DNA from: Bacillota bacterium
GTDB taxonomy: Bacteria > Bacillota > Clostridia > Acetivibrionales > DSM-1351
NCBI GenBank assembly: GCA_023415305.1
Contig: JAEZKZ010000031.1
Location: forward strand, 1 to 64,000
Direction: 5' to 3'
Length of the DNA stretch: 64,000 nucleotides
Shown: positions 26,398 to 36,327 of the stretch, in pieces
Layout of the letters: every line of letters starts with the position of its first letter
How positions within the stretch are numbered: position 1 is the first letter of the stretch
Notes under the pieces: model-generated
Seen by the model: the letters and a program-made list of their open reading frames with translations, nothing else
Databases searched by the model: none
What the model was told of the DNA's origin: nothing
Made by a program: the position numbers and the translations under genes

Positions 26398-27437
26398 AGT
26401 AATTCCCCCAACTGTTCACTGCTTTGTTTTGCAAATTCCGAGACCAATCTAGCAGTGAATTTTATATCTTCCAGGTTTACAGTTTCTACAGTAGTGTGCA
26501 TGTATCTTACTGGTATGGAAAGCAGCGCTGTTGGTATTCCGTTGGCGCTGACCTGTGTTGCCCAGGCCTCTGTTCCGGTATCTCCTGCTTCAACCATTTT
26601 CTGAAACGGAATACCATTTTCCCTGCCTATTTCAAAAAGCTTTGAAACAAGCTTTGGTTGTAAATTGGGACCTATAGAAATTTCAGGTCCTTTACCGGGC
26701 GTTGAGGAAACCTCCTTCGAAAGGTCAGGAATATCTCCGTGACATGTGTCTATAACTATTGCAGCATCAGGTCTAAGGGCATATGATGCAGTCATAATTC
26801 CGGCCAAACCTGTTTCCTCCTGGGAAGATGCTACCAAGACCAAATCATTTTCATGATTAACGTCCTTAAGAAGTCTTAATATTTCAAGCATACATGTTAT
26901 GCTGGCTCTGTTATCCAGTGACTTTCCGCTGGCTTTCTGTTCATTCATTATTGTTAGTTTAGATTTCAGAGAAACTGTATCCCCAATGGAGATATACTTT
27001 TTTAATTCTTCACCTGAAAATCCAGTATCAACTTTGAGATCCTTAAGCTTTACAGCCTTTCCTACATCTTCAGGCTTTAATAAATGAGGCGGGGTGGCTC
27101 CAATAACACCGATAATATCCTGACGTCCGTGTATGATAACTTCCTGTGCCAAAAGTATCTTACTGTCTATACCTCCTACATTTGTTAAACCAACAAAGCC
27201 CTTGTCATCTATGGAATTTACCAAAAACCCGATCTCGTCAATGTGTGCAGTTATCATGAGTTTTCTTGCGGCCTTGTTATATCCCTTTTTTATACAGATT
27301 ACATTAAAAAACTTATCAACACTAACCTTATCGCACCAGTCCATAAATAGAATTGCGCATTTTTCAGCTGCATCCTTCTCATAACCAGGTACTGCAACAA
27401 GCTGTGATAAGTACTCCAAATTTTTTATTATTCCCAT
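26388..27437 (-). CDS. M42-family aminopeptidase 3
   Basis: A 349-residue protein and the first gene of the operon. The motifs are ITAHIDEIGFLV (near 63; Ile replaces the usual Met), KSLDNRASITCML (near 178), SSQEETGLAGIM (near 212) and RYMHTTVETV. The SDKxxD-type sequence is replaced by SLDNR, still with the bridging Asp. It is more distant from the other two, which suggests old duplication and divergent peptide preference. Confidence 0.88.
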   Translation of the reverse strand: MGIIKNLEYLSQLVAVPGYEKDAAEKCAILFMDWCDKVSVDKFFNVICIKKGYNKAARKLMITAHIDEIGFLVNSIDDKGFVGLTNVGGIDSKILLAQEVIIHGRQDIIGVIGATPPHLLKPEDVGKAVKLKDLKVDTGFSGEELKKYISIGDTVSLKSKLTIMNEQKASGKSLDNRASITCMLEILRLLKDVNHENDLVLVASSQEETGLAGIMTASYALRPDAAIVIDTCHGDIPDLSKEVSSTPGKGPEISIGPNLQPKLVSKLFEIGRENGIPFQKMVEAGDTGTEAWATQVSANGIPTALLSIPVRYMHTTVETVNLEDIKFTARLVSEFAKQSSEQLGELLCL

Positions 27438-27616
27438 GAATTTTGTTCCAACCCTTTTCCCATATTCTTCAGTAATTCAATTTTATCAAATAAATTGAGA
27501 CTTTCCTAGAATAGTTTATGAATTTTAGAGAAAATAAAACTGACATTTTGAAGAAGTTTTTAATCGTAAGCTGGTCATTAGTTTTATTTTAAATAAAAAA
27601 TATTTATTTTTTACTA

Positions 27617-27645
27617 TTGACTAAAATTTGTTTTTTTATTATACT
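27617..27645 (+). promoter_or_regulatory. Sigma-A promoter for the tRNA-Met/tRNA-Phe unit
   Basis: TTGACT at 27617-27622 and TATACT at 27640-27645 with a 17-base spacer, 18 bases before the first tRNA base. Confidence 0.8.
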
Positions 27646-27662
27646 AAAAAACGTCCTTTCGA

Positions 27663-27739
27663 GGGCCTTTAGCTCAGTTGGTTAGAGCAACCGGCTCATA
27701 ACCGGTTGGTCCGGGGTTCGAGTCCCTGAAGGCCCACCA
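27663..27739 (+). tRNA. tRNA-Met (CAT)
   Basis: A 77-base cloverleaf. The acceptor GGGCCTT pairs with AAGGCCC, the D-arm begins AGCTCAGTTGGTTAGAGC, the anticodon arm is ACCGGCTCATAACCGGT with CAT, the T-arm has GTTCGAG, and CCA is encoded. CAT could also belong to an Ile2 tRNA, if lysidine-modified. The perfect acceptor stem argues against initiator tRNA. The window's TmcAL acetylates elongator tRNA-Met. Confidence 0.9.
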
Positions 27740-28036
27740 CAATTTATTTGAAAAGATTACTTTTTTAACGGCCTTTCTTCGCTGCCGCGAAGATAAGAAT
27801 TGCTTACAGCAATTCCAACAGGGACTCTCGAGCTACAAAACATGCTACCAGCATCTTTTGCTTAACGCTCTCGTCTGAAGGCCCACCACAATTTATTTGA
27901 AAAGATTACTTTTTTAACGGCCTTTCTTCGCTGCCGCGAAGATAAGAATTGCTTACAGCAATTCCAACAGGGACTCTCGAGCTACAAAACATGACCAGCA
28001 TCTTTTGCTTAACGCTCTCGTCTGAAGGCCCACCAC
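27726..28036 (+). repeat. Two tandem 149/147-bp units, each beginning with the tRNA-Met 3' end
   Basis: Units start at 27726 and 27875; a third copy of the 15-base tRNA end is at 28022-28036. Each unit carries the tRNA tail CTGAAGGCCCACCAC, a spacer, and three hairpins: CTTCGC/GCGAAG, GAATTGC/GCAATTC and CAAAAcATGCT/AGCATcTTTTG. Unit 2 has lost two bases in the last loop. Between hairpins the unit also contains GGCCTT and CAGGGACTC, which are complementary to the tRNA 3' half. Confidence 0.9.
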
Positions 28037-28038
28037 TT

Positions 28039-28114
28039 GCCCAGATAGCTCAGTCGGTAGAGCAGGGGACTGAAAATCCCCGTGTCGCTGGTTCGATTCC
28101 GGCTCTGGGCACCA
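28039..28114 (+). tRNA. tRNA-Phe (GAA)
   Basis: A 76-base cloverleaf. The acceptor GCCCAGA pairs with TCTGGGC, the anticodon arm is GGGGACTGAAAATCCCC with GAA, the T-arm has GTTCGATTC, and CCA is encoded. It starts two bases after the last tandem-repeat remnant. Confidence 0.95.
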
Positions 28115-28155
28115 AAAAAAGAAATATGATTTACATCATATTTCTTTTTTTCTTA
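28114..28155 (+). terminator. Terminator after tRNA-Phe
   Basis: AAAAAAAGAAATATGAT (28114-28130) pairs with 28135-28151 around TTAC, ending in a T run. Confidence 0.9.
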
Positions 28156-28256
28156 TGCTTTCAATGTTTAATTATATCTCCTTCTTCTTACTAATACTTC
28201 AACTGATTAACTAAATTCAATATCAGCCGTTCTCTGCACAGATGATCAAATATAAA

Positions 28257-28433
28257 TTATCCCTTTAGCCAGAACTTCACAAGAAACCATATTAAAAAAG
28301 TAAACACCGCAATTCCGATCAGTATGAAAGGCAGTAATATCTGGACTATTGAGAGTATCAATGCTATGACATCTTTAAATGCCAGCGTGTTCTCGTCTGT
28401 TATCAGATTCTCCTTTTTCTTATCTCTGAACAA
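28257..28433 (-). CDS. 58-residue small membrane protein
   Basis: A short gene of 58 codons. A TTG start (28431-28433) follows AAAGGAGA, a good ribosome site. The product begins MFRDKKKENLITDENTLAFK and then has about 38 hydrophobic residues (DVIALILSIVQILLPFILIG, IAVFTFLIWFLVKFW), i.e. one long or two short membrane helices, ending KG. It lies 94 bases after oppF on the same strand. The family is not recognised. Confidence 0.55.
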   Translation of the reverse strand: MFRDKKKENLITDENTLAFKDVIALILSIVQILLPFILIGIAVFTFLIWFLVKFWLKG

Positions 28434-28526
28434 TTTTTTCTCCTTTAATAACTGTATTAGTGTGAAAAAGCATTTTTTTTGCTTTCGAACGAGCAGGAAT
28501 TGTTATAACCATAATTTCTTACTATG

Positions 28527-29539
28527 TCATATCAGTTCGTAATATATACTATTTTGTGCTTCACTAATACTTTCGCCGGCAAAGTGGCACGCTACCATAT
28601 GGCCGTTTCCTGCATCTTTCAGTTCGGGCTGCTGCTCACTGCAAATATCCTTGCATATGGGGCAACGTGTATGGAAACGGCAGCCTGAAGGCGGATTTGC
28701 CGGACTTGGTATATCGCCAGTCAGAATAATTCTTTCCTTTTTAACTCTTGGATCTGCAACGGGCACCGCCGATAATAAGGCCTTTGTATAGGGATGCAGC
28801 GGATTTTCATACAGTTCGGATTTATCAGCCGACTCCACAATTGACCCCAGATACATTACGGCAACTCTATGAGATATATGTCGGACAACACTTAAATCAT
28901 GAGATATAAACAAATAGGAAAATCCGTATTGCTTCTGCAAATCACCCAGGAGATTTATTATCTGGGATTGTATTGAGACGTCCAGAGCCGATACCGGTTC
29001 GTCACATACAATAAACTCAGGATTAAGCGCCAGCGCCCGTGCTATACCTATTCTTTGACGTTGTCCCCCTGAAAATTCATGAGGATACCTGTCTATGTGA
29101 AGCGATAGGAGACCACACTGATCCATGATTTCCAGTACTCTCTTCTTTAAATTCCTCTTGGTACACAAACCATGTTCAAGCAACGCTTCACCAATTAGGT
29201 CACCAACGGTTAATCTTGGATTAAGCGAGCTATACGGGTCTTGAAATACTATCTGCATTTTTGGTCTTAAGCTTTGCATTTCACTTTTCTTTAATTTAAA
29301 AACATCAGTTCCGTTAAAAACCACCTGCCCGCCTGTACTTTCGTGAAGTCTCAAAATCGTTCTTCCCACTGTGCTTTTACCACAGCCTGATTCCCCAACC
29401 AATCCGAGGGTTTCACCCTTTCTCAAAGAAAACGACACGTTTTCTACTGCTTTAACATGTCCAACAGTTCTCTGAAAGATACCACCTTTGATCGGGAAAT
29501 ATTTTTTTAAATCTTTTACTTCAAGCAATGTATCACTCA

Positions 29540-29540
<1 letters not shown>
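28527..29540 (-). CDS. oppF: Oligopeptide ABC transporter ATP-binding protein OppF
   Basis: A 337-residue ABC ATPase. Walker A GESGCGKST (near 54-62), signature SGGQRQRIGIARAL, Walker B EFIVCDEP, and the OppD/F C-terminal extension with cysteines (GCRFHTRCPICKDIC) that in relatives may bind an Fe-S cluster. Powers peptide uptake through OppB/OppC. Its ATG overlaps the oppD stop by one base (TAATG), indicating coupled translation. Confidence 0.93.
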
Positions 29541-30514
<974 letters not shown>

Positions 30515-30528
30515 ATCTTTCAACCCCT

Positions 30529-31941
30529 TTACTTTTTCATTTTTGGGTCGAAGGCATCTCTGAGTCCATCACCCATAAAGTTAATTGCTAATACTGTTAC
30601 AAATATGGTCAAACCAGGCGGTACCCACATCCAGCTTCTTAGCATGAAATCATTGGTATCTCGCACTGCCTGTACCATATTTCCCCATGACGGATATGGC
30701 ATTGCAACTCCCAAACCTAGAAAGGACAGGGCTGATTCTGTCAAAATAGCATTACCAATCTCTAAAGTAGCTGTTACTATCATTGTCGGTATTACGTTTG
30801 GAATAAGATGCCTGATTATTTTATGTCTGTCCTTTAAGCCTAACGCTTCGGCAGCAATCATGTACTCCTGTTCACGCAAGGACAGAATTTGTCCTCTGAC
30901 CATTCTTGCCATTGTAGGCCAGAATAAGACACCGATAATTATCATTACGAAAAATACCCTGTTTTGAGGAGAGACATTTAAATCCGACATTACAGCACCT
31001 AAAATAATAACTACCGGCAGGAATGGAAGGCTCAGGAATATATCTACTATTCTCATTAGAATATTATCGATTTTCCCACCATAATAACCCGCTATACCTC
31101 CAACAACCGTACCTATAAGAATCTCAATCAAAACTACAACAAAGCCGACGGCTATGGATATTTTTCCGCCATACATAAGTCTGGTCAAAATATCACGTCC
31201 GCTGCTATCTGTTCCTAAAATATGCGCCCCATTAGGTTTAAGTTTAGCGTCAATAATATCTGTCTTTAACAAGGAATAATCGGAAAACACCGGGCCATAA
31301 AAACAAACGATAACCAGCAGAGTTATAATTACAGCACCTAAAATTGCCAGTTTATTTCTTCTAAACTGCTTTATGGCCATACTCCAGGGGGTCTGTATAT
31401 TATTACCTCTGTTCCTTTCGGCGCTATCCAGCACTTTCAAAACCAATACTGAAAATAAAGATAAAATGCTGAAAATAACAAGCAGTCTGGCTCCCAGACC
31501 GGTATGTGCAGCAATTTCACTTGATTTGAAAATTGTTTTCCCATCCCCTGTTTTGGTTGCCAGCAGCATGGTTCCAAAAAAATCAGTTATTGAAGTCTGA
31601 CTGTTGGAAAGCTGAATCCCATAAAATACAACACCTGCTGTAATTGATGCGACTGCACCTGATATAACTTTTGCACTTTTTTTGACCAGATAATAAACCA
31701 ACAATCCAAGGGCAATAAGGAAAAAAACAAAAGTAAAAAGCAAAAATATGGAATGGCTGTTAAAAACATAAGTTTTTGCACTTTGTGATAACTTTTCCAG
31801 CTCAATTCTCCTATATAAATTTGTTAGCAAGCTTAACCCGTTTATGGATTTGTAATCCTTAAAAGTGAGAAATGGCAGAAAAAAACAGGCTGCTGATAAT
31901 ACTACTAATACTATTAATAAATACTTTATAAATTTTTTCAT
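30529..31941 (-). CDS. oppC: Oligopeptide ABC permease OppC with an extra N-terminal membrane domain
   Basis: About 470 residues, against about 300 for typical OppC. The C-terminal part (about 185-470) is a normal permease: TPWSMAIKQFRRNKLAILGAV at the start, the EAA-loop segment EYMIAAEALGLKDRHKIIRHLIPNVIP near 375, then SALSFLGLGVAMPYPSWGNM. The first 180 residues are four hydrophobic helices with short loops and no similarity to the permease fold that I can see. The ATG at 31939-31941 is set by GAGG. The fusion may be a regulatory or membrane-anchoring domain. Confidence 0.88.
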   Translation of the reverse strand: MKKFIKYLLIVLVVLSAACFFLPFLTFKDYKSINGLSLLTNLYRRIELEKLSQSAKTYVFNSHSIFLLFTFVFFLIALGLLVYYLVKKSAKVISGAVASITAGVVFYGIQLSNSQTSITDFFGTMLLATKTGDGKTIFKSSEIAAHTGLGARLLVIFSILSLFSVLVLKVLDSAERNRGNNIQTPWSMAIKQFRRNKLAILGAVIITLLVIVCFYGPVFSDYSLLKTDIIDAKLKPNGAHILGTDSSGRDILTRLMYGGKISIAVGFVVVLIEILIGTVVGGIAGYYGGKIDNILMRIVDIFLSLPFLPVVIILGAVMSDLNVSPQNRVFFVMIIIGVLFWPTMARMVRGQILSLREQEYMIAAEALGLKDRHKIIRHLIPNVIPTMIVTATLEIGNAILTESALSFLGLGVAMPYPSWGNMVQAVRDTNDFMLRSWMWVPPGLTIFVTVLAINFMGDGLRDAFDPKMKK

Positions 31942-31949
31942 ACTCCACC

Positions 31950-32915
31950 TCACTTCAGCTTTACTCTTGGGTCAACTACCGCATACAGAATATCTGACAG
32001 CAGATTGCCCAATAAGGTTAAAACGGCAACAAACATCGAAAATCCCATTAGCAATGGATAATCACGCTTTGTTACAGCGTCCAGTGCAATTTTTCCGATT
32101 CCTGGTATACCAAATATACTCTCGGTTATTATTGCACCTGCAAAAAGGGATGGCAATGAAATTCCTATATAAGTAACTACAGGAATGAGTGCATTTCTTA
32201 GTGCATGCTTGTATACAACCACCTTTTCACTAAGCCCTTTAGCTCTTGCCGTTCTGATATAATCCTGCTTTATAATTTCCAAAACTGAAGTTCTGGTATA
32301 TCTCATCAGCTGACCAATACTTAAGAAAGCTAATACCAATGAAGGCAAAATTACATGCTTTAGCCTATCAATTAAAAACTGAAATCCGGTAAAACTCGTA
32401 CCCGGAGTATCCAGACCCGCGAGGGGCAGCCATTTCAAATCTACGGCAAAAACTTTTATTAAAACCAACCCCAAAAAAAAGGAAGGCAAAGATATTCCTA
32501 TCAGGGCAATCACAGTGAAAAAATAATCCGTCTTGGAATATTGATGAGTAGCACTGATAACGCCTATTGGTATTGCTATCAACAATTCCAGGAAAAATGC
32601 AATTATAGCAATCAGGAATGAATTCCATACAAATGTACTGATGACTTTGGAAACAGGCTTCTGATGGGTAAATGAATCACCAAAATCACCATGCACCGCT
32701 CCCGATATCCATTTTACATATTTTATGTGAATAGGATCGTTAATTCCATACAGATCCTTTAAATGCTGTATTTGTTCCTGTGACATATGTGATGCCTGAG
32801 CTTTAGCGTCTATAAAATTTCCAGGAACCAAATTTATTATAAGAAAAATTATGATGGAAACCCCAATTACAATAGGAATCATCTGAAGTAATCTTCTGGC
32901 TATGTAATTCCACAT
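31950..32915 (-). CDS. oppB: Oligopeptide ABC permease OppB
   Basis: A 321-residue permease with six membrane helices. It starts MWNYIARRLLQMIPIVIGVS, has the EAA loop KQDYIRTARAKGLSEKVVVYKHALRNALIPV near 205-235, and ends SDILYAVVDPRVKLK. It pairs with OppC to form the peptide channel. The ATG at 32913-32915 is chosen because it matches the family and follows AGGAG; the frame continues 20 codons upstream into a hairpin. Confidence 0.93.
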   Translation of the reverse strand: MWNYIARRLLQMIPIVIGVSIIIFLIINLVPGNFIDAKAQASHMSQEQIQHLKDLYGINDPIHIKYVKWISGAVHGDFGDSFTHQKPVSKVISTFVWNSFLIAIIAFFLELLIAIPIGVISATHQYSKTDYFFTVIALIGISLPSFFLGLVLIKVFAVDLKWLPLAGLDTPGTSFTGFQFLIDRLKHVILPSLVLAFLSIGQLMRYTRTSVLEIIKQDYIRTARAKGLSEKVVVYKHALRNALIPVVTYIGISLPSLFAGAIITESIFGIPGIGKIALDAVTKRDYPLLMGFSMFVAVLTLLGNLLSDILYAVVDPRVKLK

Positions 32916-32946
32916 TCTACCAATTCTCCTGTCGTTATAAAAATTT

Positions 32947-32980
32947 AAAAGAATGCCCGGAAAAAATCCGGACATCTTTT
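32947..32980 (-). terminator. Hairpin between oppA and oppB (partial terminator)
   Basis: A stem of AAAAGATGTCCGGA against CCGGGCATTCTTTT with a T-only loop lies just after oppA. Such hairpins usually let some transcription pass, so that the binding protein is made in excess of the permeases. Confidence 0.7.
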
Positions 32981-33023
32981 AATCAAAAAGACATAAATAT
33001 TCATTTATAGTTGTTGGTAAATA

Positions 33024-34772
33024 TTATTTTACTTCGCACTTGTAAATGTTATAGAAGAATTCTCTGAATGAAGAAGTTTCATAACCTTGTATTCTTGCAT
33101 TAGCTACCCACATATCACTTCTTTGGTAGATGTACAGGAATGGAAGGTCATTATTGAGTATTTTGTATATCTCCTTATAAATTGGCTTTCTGGTTTCAAT
33201 AGTCAACTCAGCCAAACCCTTTTCATAAAGTTCATCAATTTTAGGATTATTGTAGTTGTTATAATTCTGAGGACCTTTTGACTTAAATACATTAGCCATT
33301 GAGCTGTCAGGATCCGGAGTTAAACCGGCAGCCATAAAGAAGGCTTCCAGCTGCTTCTTTGAAGATTTTTCCTGCAGTGTAGGCCAGTCAAGATTTTCAA
33401 TTGTTACATCTATACCGATTTTTGCGTAGTCATCCTTCATGACAGGTACCATTATATCTGTAACGGCATTTTGAGGCATACATGAGAATTTGATAGTAAA
33501 TACCTTTCCGTCTTTCTCGCGCTTTCCGTCTGCATTAAGTGACCAGCCTGCTTCATCAAGCAGCTGTCCCGCCTTATCAAGGTCAAAATCATATGTATTG
33601 CAGCCCTCGTCATCATATGCCCAGGATACGTTTGACTCAGGTATGTTAACTACATTTGCATATTCACCGTAAACTTTTTCAACAACGGCTTTTCTGTTAA
33701 GAGCATACATTAAAGCCTGTCTGACTTTTACATCATTAAATTTAGGATCAGCCTGATTAAATGAAACATAACCGAATCCGTTAGTTGGGAATCTCATTAT
33801 GTCTATGAAACCAGCATCTTTAGCAGCCTTCATATTGTCAGGTGAAACTGTTGCCATATCTATATCGGTTTCTCCTGCCATAACTCTTTGTAATTCCTGA
33901 CCTTCCGGAGTTATAGAGAATATAAGATTCTTAATTTTAGGAGCACCTTTGAAATAATTTGCGTTTGCTTCCAGTTTTAATTCCTGGCCTGCTTTATATT
34001 CAACAAACTTGTACTGACCTGTTCCCATTGGAGTGGAAAGCTTTTCCTTTACCTTTGCAATGTCACCTTTCTTAAAATCAGGAGCATAGTGAGCCTTTTC
34101 CATCAAAGGAACCTGCAGGTTGAATATAGCAGCTCCGCTTCCCTTGTCACAAGTGATTTCAATAGTCTTGTCGTCAACAACCTTTATACCTTCGATATTT
34201 GTTGCATTGCCGTTTTTATAAGCATCCAATCCTTTGATATACGCCTTGGTAATATCACTTGGTCCATCATACTTTGGGTCTGCCAATAAATAATAAGCAA
34301 ATTCCAAATCCTTTGCAGTTGCAGGATTTTCATCCCAGAACTTTACTCCGTCCTTGATGGTAAATGTATACTTCAGACCATCATCGGATATCTTAAAATC
34401 AGTTGCAGCAGGAATTGCCTTACCGTCAAAGTCAGGATCTATGTTAAAATCAAACATAGTGTAGCACATATACCAGTCATATGTGTTATCGCCAAACATT
34501 ACACTGAATATGCCTGTGGTATCGGAAACGCCGATAACCAATGAGTCTTTTCTGTCTAACGCCACTTTTGGACTCTTAGACACATCGGTAGCCTGAGTGT
34601 AGTCTACCTTGTACTTTGCAAAGTCAAAACCTGTTGTTGCAGCGCTTGTACTTGAACCAGCCGCACTCGTTGTACTTCCCGAAGAGTCTCCGGTTTTGGA
34701 ATTACCACCGCAGGCAGTAAGTGACATTACCACTGCTAGCGATAATGCCAGAATAGTTAACCTTTTTTTCAT
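33024..34772 (-). CDS. oppA: Oligopeptide-binding lipoprotein OppA
   Basis: A 582-residue family-5 solute-binding protein. The lipobox LTACGG (Cys21) is followed by a Ser/Thr/Gly-rich spacer (residues 22-50) and a large two-lobe binding domain. Family phrases are ATDFKISDDGLKYTFTIKDGVKFWDE and KVRQALMYALNRKAVVEKVYG. It delivers peptides to OppBC. First gene of the opp operon, followed by an attenuating hairpin. Several Asp-rich loops could bind charged peptides, but no substrate can be read off. Confidence 0.93.
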   Translation of the reverse strand: MKKRLTILALSLAVVMSLTACGGNSKTGDSSGSTTSAAGSSTSAATTGFDFAKYKVDYTQATDVSKSPKVALDRKDSLVIGVSDTTGIFSVMFGDNTYDWYMCYTMFDFNIDPDFDGKAIPAATDFKISDDGLKYTFTIKDGVKFWDENPATAKDLEFAYYLLADPKYDGPSDITKAYIKGLDAYKNGNATNIEGIKVVDDKTIEITCDKGSGAAIFNLQVPLMEKAHYAPDFKKGDIAKVKEKLSTPMGTGQYKFVEYKAGQELKLEANANYFKGAPKIKNLIFSITPEGQELQRVMAGETDIDMATVSPDNMKAAKDAGFIDIMRFPTNGFGYVSFNQADPKFNDVKVRQALMYALNRKAVVEKVYGEYANVVNIPESNVSWAYDDEGCNTYDFDLDKAGQLLDEAGWSLNADGKREKDGKVFTIKFSCMPQNAVTDIMVPVMKDDYAKIGIDVTIENLDWPTLQEKSSKKQLEAFFMAAGLTPDPDSSMANVFKSKGPQNYNNYNNPKIDELYEKGLAELTIETRKPIYKEIYKILNNDLPFLYIYQRSDMWVANARIQGYETSSFREFFYNIYKCEVK

Positions 34773-35110
34773 TTTTTTAAATCCCCCTTAAGATAAAATA
34801 AAAATTAATACACAGCCATATCAAATAAAAAATTTTTTATGGTACTGTTATATCCAAATTAATAATTTTGGGTTTCATATTATTTTTGTAATGATTTTCA
34901 ATCTAATTTCTTATTATCTATTGTGAAATTCATGTAATCTCAAGCTACTGAGAAACCCTTATATCTTTTAATTACTAATATACTAAAATATACCTGTAAT
35001 ATTTGTAATATTTTATCATATTAATTTAAAATTATCAATTAGGGGAAGAAATGTACTTAAATCTTCTATTTTAAAGTTTCACAAAAGTTTTCGTACTAAA
35101 TTTTTAAAAA
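34773..35110. other. Regulatory region between oppA and tRNA-Tyr
   Basis: About 340 bases of AT-rich DNA upstream of oppA. It must hold the opp promoter, but no single -35/-10 pair stands out. No riboswitch-like structure or coding frame is seen. Confidence 0.4.
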
Positions 35111-35113
35111 AGG

Positions 35114-35142
35114 TTGACAATTCTCTATATTTCCTGCATAAT
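35114..35142 (+). promoter_or_regulatory. Sigma-A promoter for tRNA-Tyr
   Basis: TTGACA (35114-35119) and CATAAT (35137-35142) with a 17-base spacer, about 29 bases upstream of the tRNA. Confidence 0.85.
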
Positions 35143-35170
35143 CTTATTTGTTGCGAAAAACTTAATATCT

Positions 35171-35255
35171 GGAGGGGTTCCCGAGTGGCCAAAGGGGGCA
35201 GACTGTAAATCTGTTGTCAGTGACTTCGATGGTTCGAATCCATCTCCCTCCACCA
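35171..35255 (+). tRNA. tRNA-Tyr (GTA)
   Basis: An 85-base class II tRNA with a long variable arm (TTGTCAGTGACTTCGA). The acceptor GGAGGGG pairs with TCCCTCC using one G-T wobble. The anticodon arm is GCAGACTGTAAATCTGT with GTA. CCA is encoded. Confidence 0.95.
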
Positions 35256-35257
35256 AA

Positions 35258-35305
35258 AAAACCTTTTACACATGCATTAACGCTGTGTTCAAGGTTTTAT
35301 TTTTT
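35258..35305 (+). terminator. Terminator after tRNA-Tyr
   Basis: AAAACCTT and ACAC (35258-35271) pair with GTGT and AAGGTTTT (35285-35298), then a T run. Confidence 0.85.
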
Positions 35306-35414
35306 GTTTACTTATATTATACGTATCCCGGTATATTTGCTTTCCTCGTGTAAAAACAATATCTTCCACCCATAGAAAAATTGTTCTTTGCTTATAACAC
35401 TTTCGTTCTTTAAA

Positions 35415-36242
35415 TTAAAGCTTCTGGCATACAGGACAGAAGTAAATGCTTCCCCCAAGGTATGCTTCCTTTTTTATTATTTCGCCGCATACCGTGCAGG
35501 GCTTGCCGGCAGTATTTTTACTAAGTTTTGTCTTGTACCCCCCATAACAGCCAAACAAATCTTTTTCAGTATCTCTGCCTCCCTGGAAAGTCATTTCGGC
35601 CAATGTATTTTTTACTGAATTGAATAAATTTGATTTATCCTGCTCTGTAAAGGTTTTCACTTTCCTTTTTGGATGAATTGAAGCATTATATAAAATATCC
35701 TGTAAAACACCATTACCAAGCCCCGGTATTCTTTGATCGGTGGCAAGCAGAGCTTTTGCACTTAAACCGCTATTTTGAGGATCAGAAGCAATACTTTCAA
35801 AATAAGCTTGGTTAAACTGCTCTGAAAGCGGTGATATTTTCTCCTGAGCGACAGAATAGTACTGGTTTTCAAATTCCCCCTGCCGGAAACAGAACAGTCC
35901 GCCATACATTTGAATTGACCCACTTAGTGCCGAATAATCATCAAATTCAATAAGGAGTTGATGTTTCAGCGGACGTTTTTCAGTCTCACCATGAAATCTG
36001 ACAGCAACTCCTTCACTGAATAGAATAATCGCATCCTCTGCCTTTATTTCCACCATGCTTCCAACACCTCTTGCTACACCGATGGTTTTTCCGGTTAGCA
36101 GCTCGTGATAAAGAACAGGATTTCCATGATACCAGGCAAACTTATGAGGACTTTGGGCAGCAGTCACATTAATAATTTTTTTGCCGTGAATACTTTCACT
36201 TAATTGCCTTGAAATCTCGATTGCTTCAGGTAACTCGATCAT
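35415..36242 (-). CDS. Fpg/Nei-family protein with altered N-terminus
   Basis: A 275-residue protein of the formamidopyrimidine-DNA glycosylase / endonuclease VIII fold. Helix-two-turn-helix segment LSAKALLATDQRIPGLGNGVLQDILYNA-like sequence lies near 155-185, with HPKRKV after it. A zinc finger closes the protein (PCTVCGE...YFCPVCQ). The N-terminus reads M-I-E-L-P-E, so the catalytic Pro2 is Ile, although the Glu that follows is kept. The ATG at 36240-36242 fits the family. Either the chemistry differs or it is a damaged-DNA-binding paralogue. Confidence 0.8.
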   Translation of the reverse strand: MIELPEAIEISRQLSESIHGKKIINVTAAQSPHKFAWYHGNPVLYHELLTGKTIGVARGVGSMVEIKAEDAIILFSEGVAVRFHGETEKRPLKHQLLIEFDDYSALSGSIQMYGGLFCFRQGEFENQYYSVAQEKISPLSEQFNQAYFESIASDPQNSGLSAKALLATDQRIPGLGNGVLQDILYNASIHPKRKVKTFTEQDKSNLFNSVKNTLAEMTFQGGRDTEKDLFGCYGGYKTKLSKNTAGKPCTVCGEIIKKEAYLGGSIYFCPVCQKL

Positions 36243-36327
36243 ATTAGCCTCCATATACCACATTTGTGACCATAATAATTTATGTTATGGGTATAGACAA
36301 ATTTCTGACCTTAATAATTAATAAATT

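Noticed and set aside
27726..28036. Possible CRISPR-like array
   Set aside because: Only two long near-identical units with no variable spacers; each begins with a tRNA end.
34773..35110. Riboswitch in the opp leader
   Set aside because: No stable multi-helix fold or known conserved core seen.
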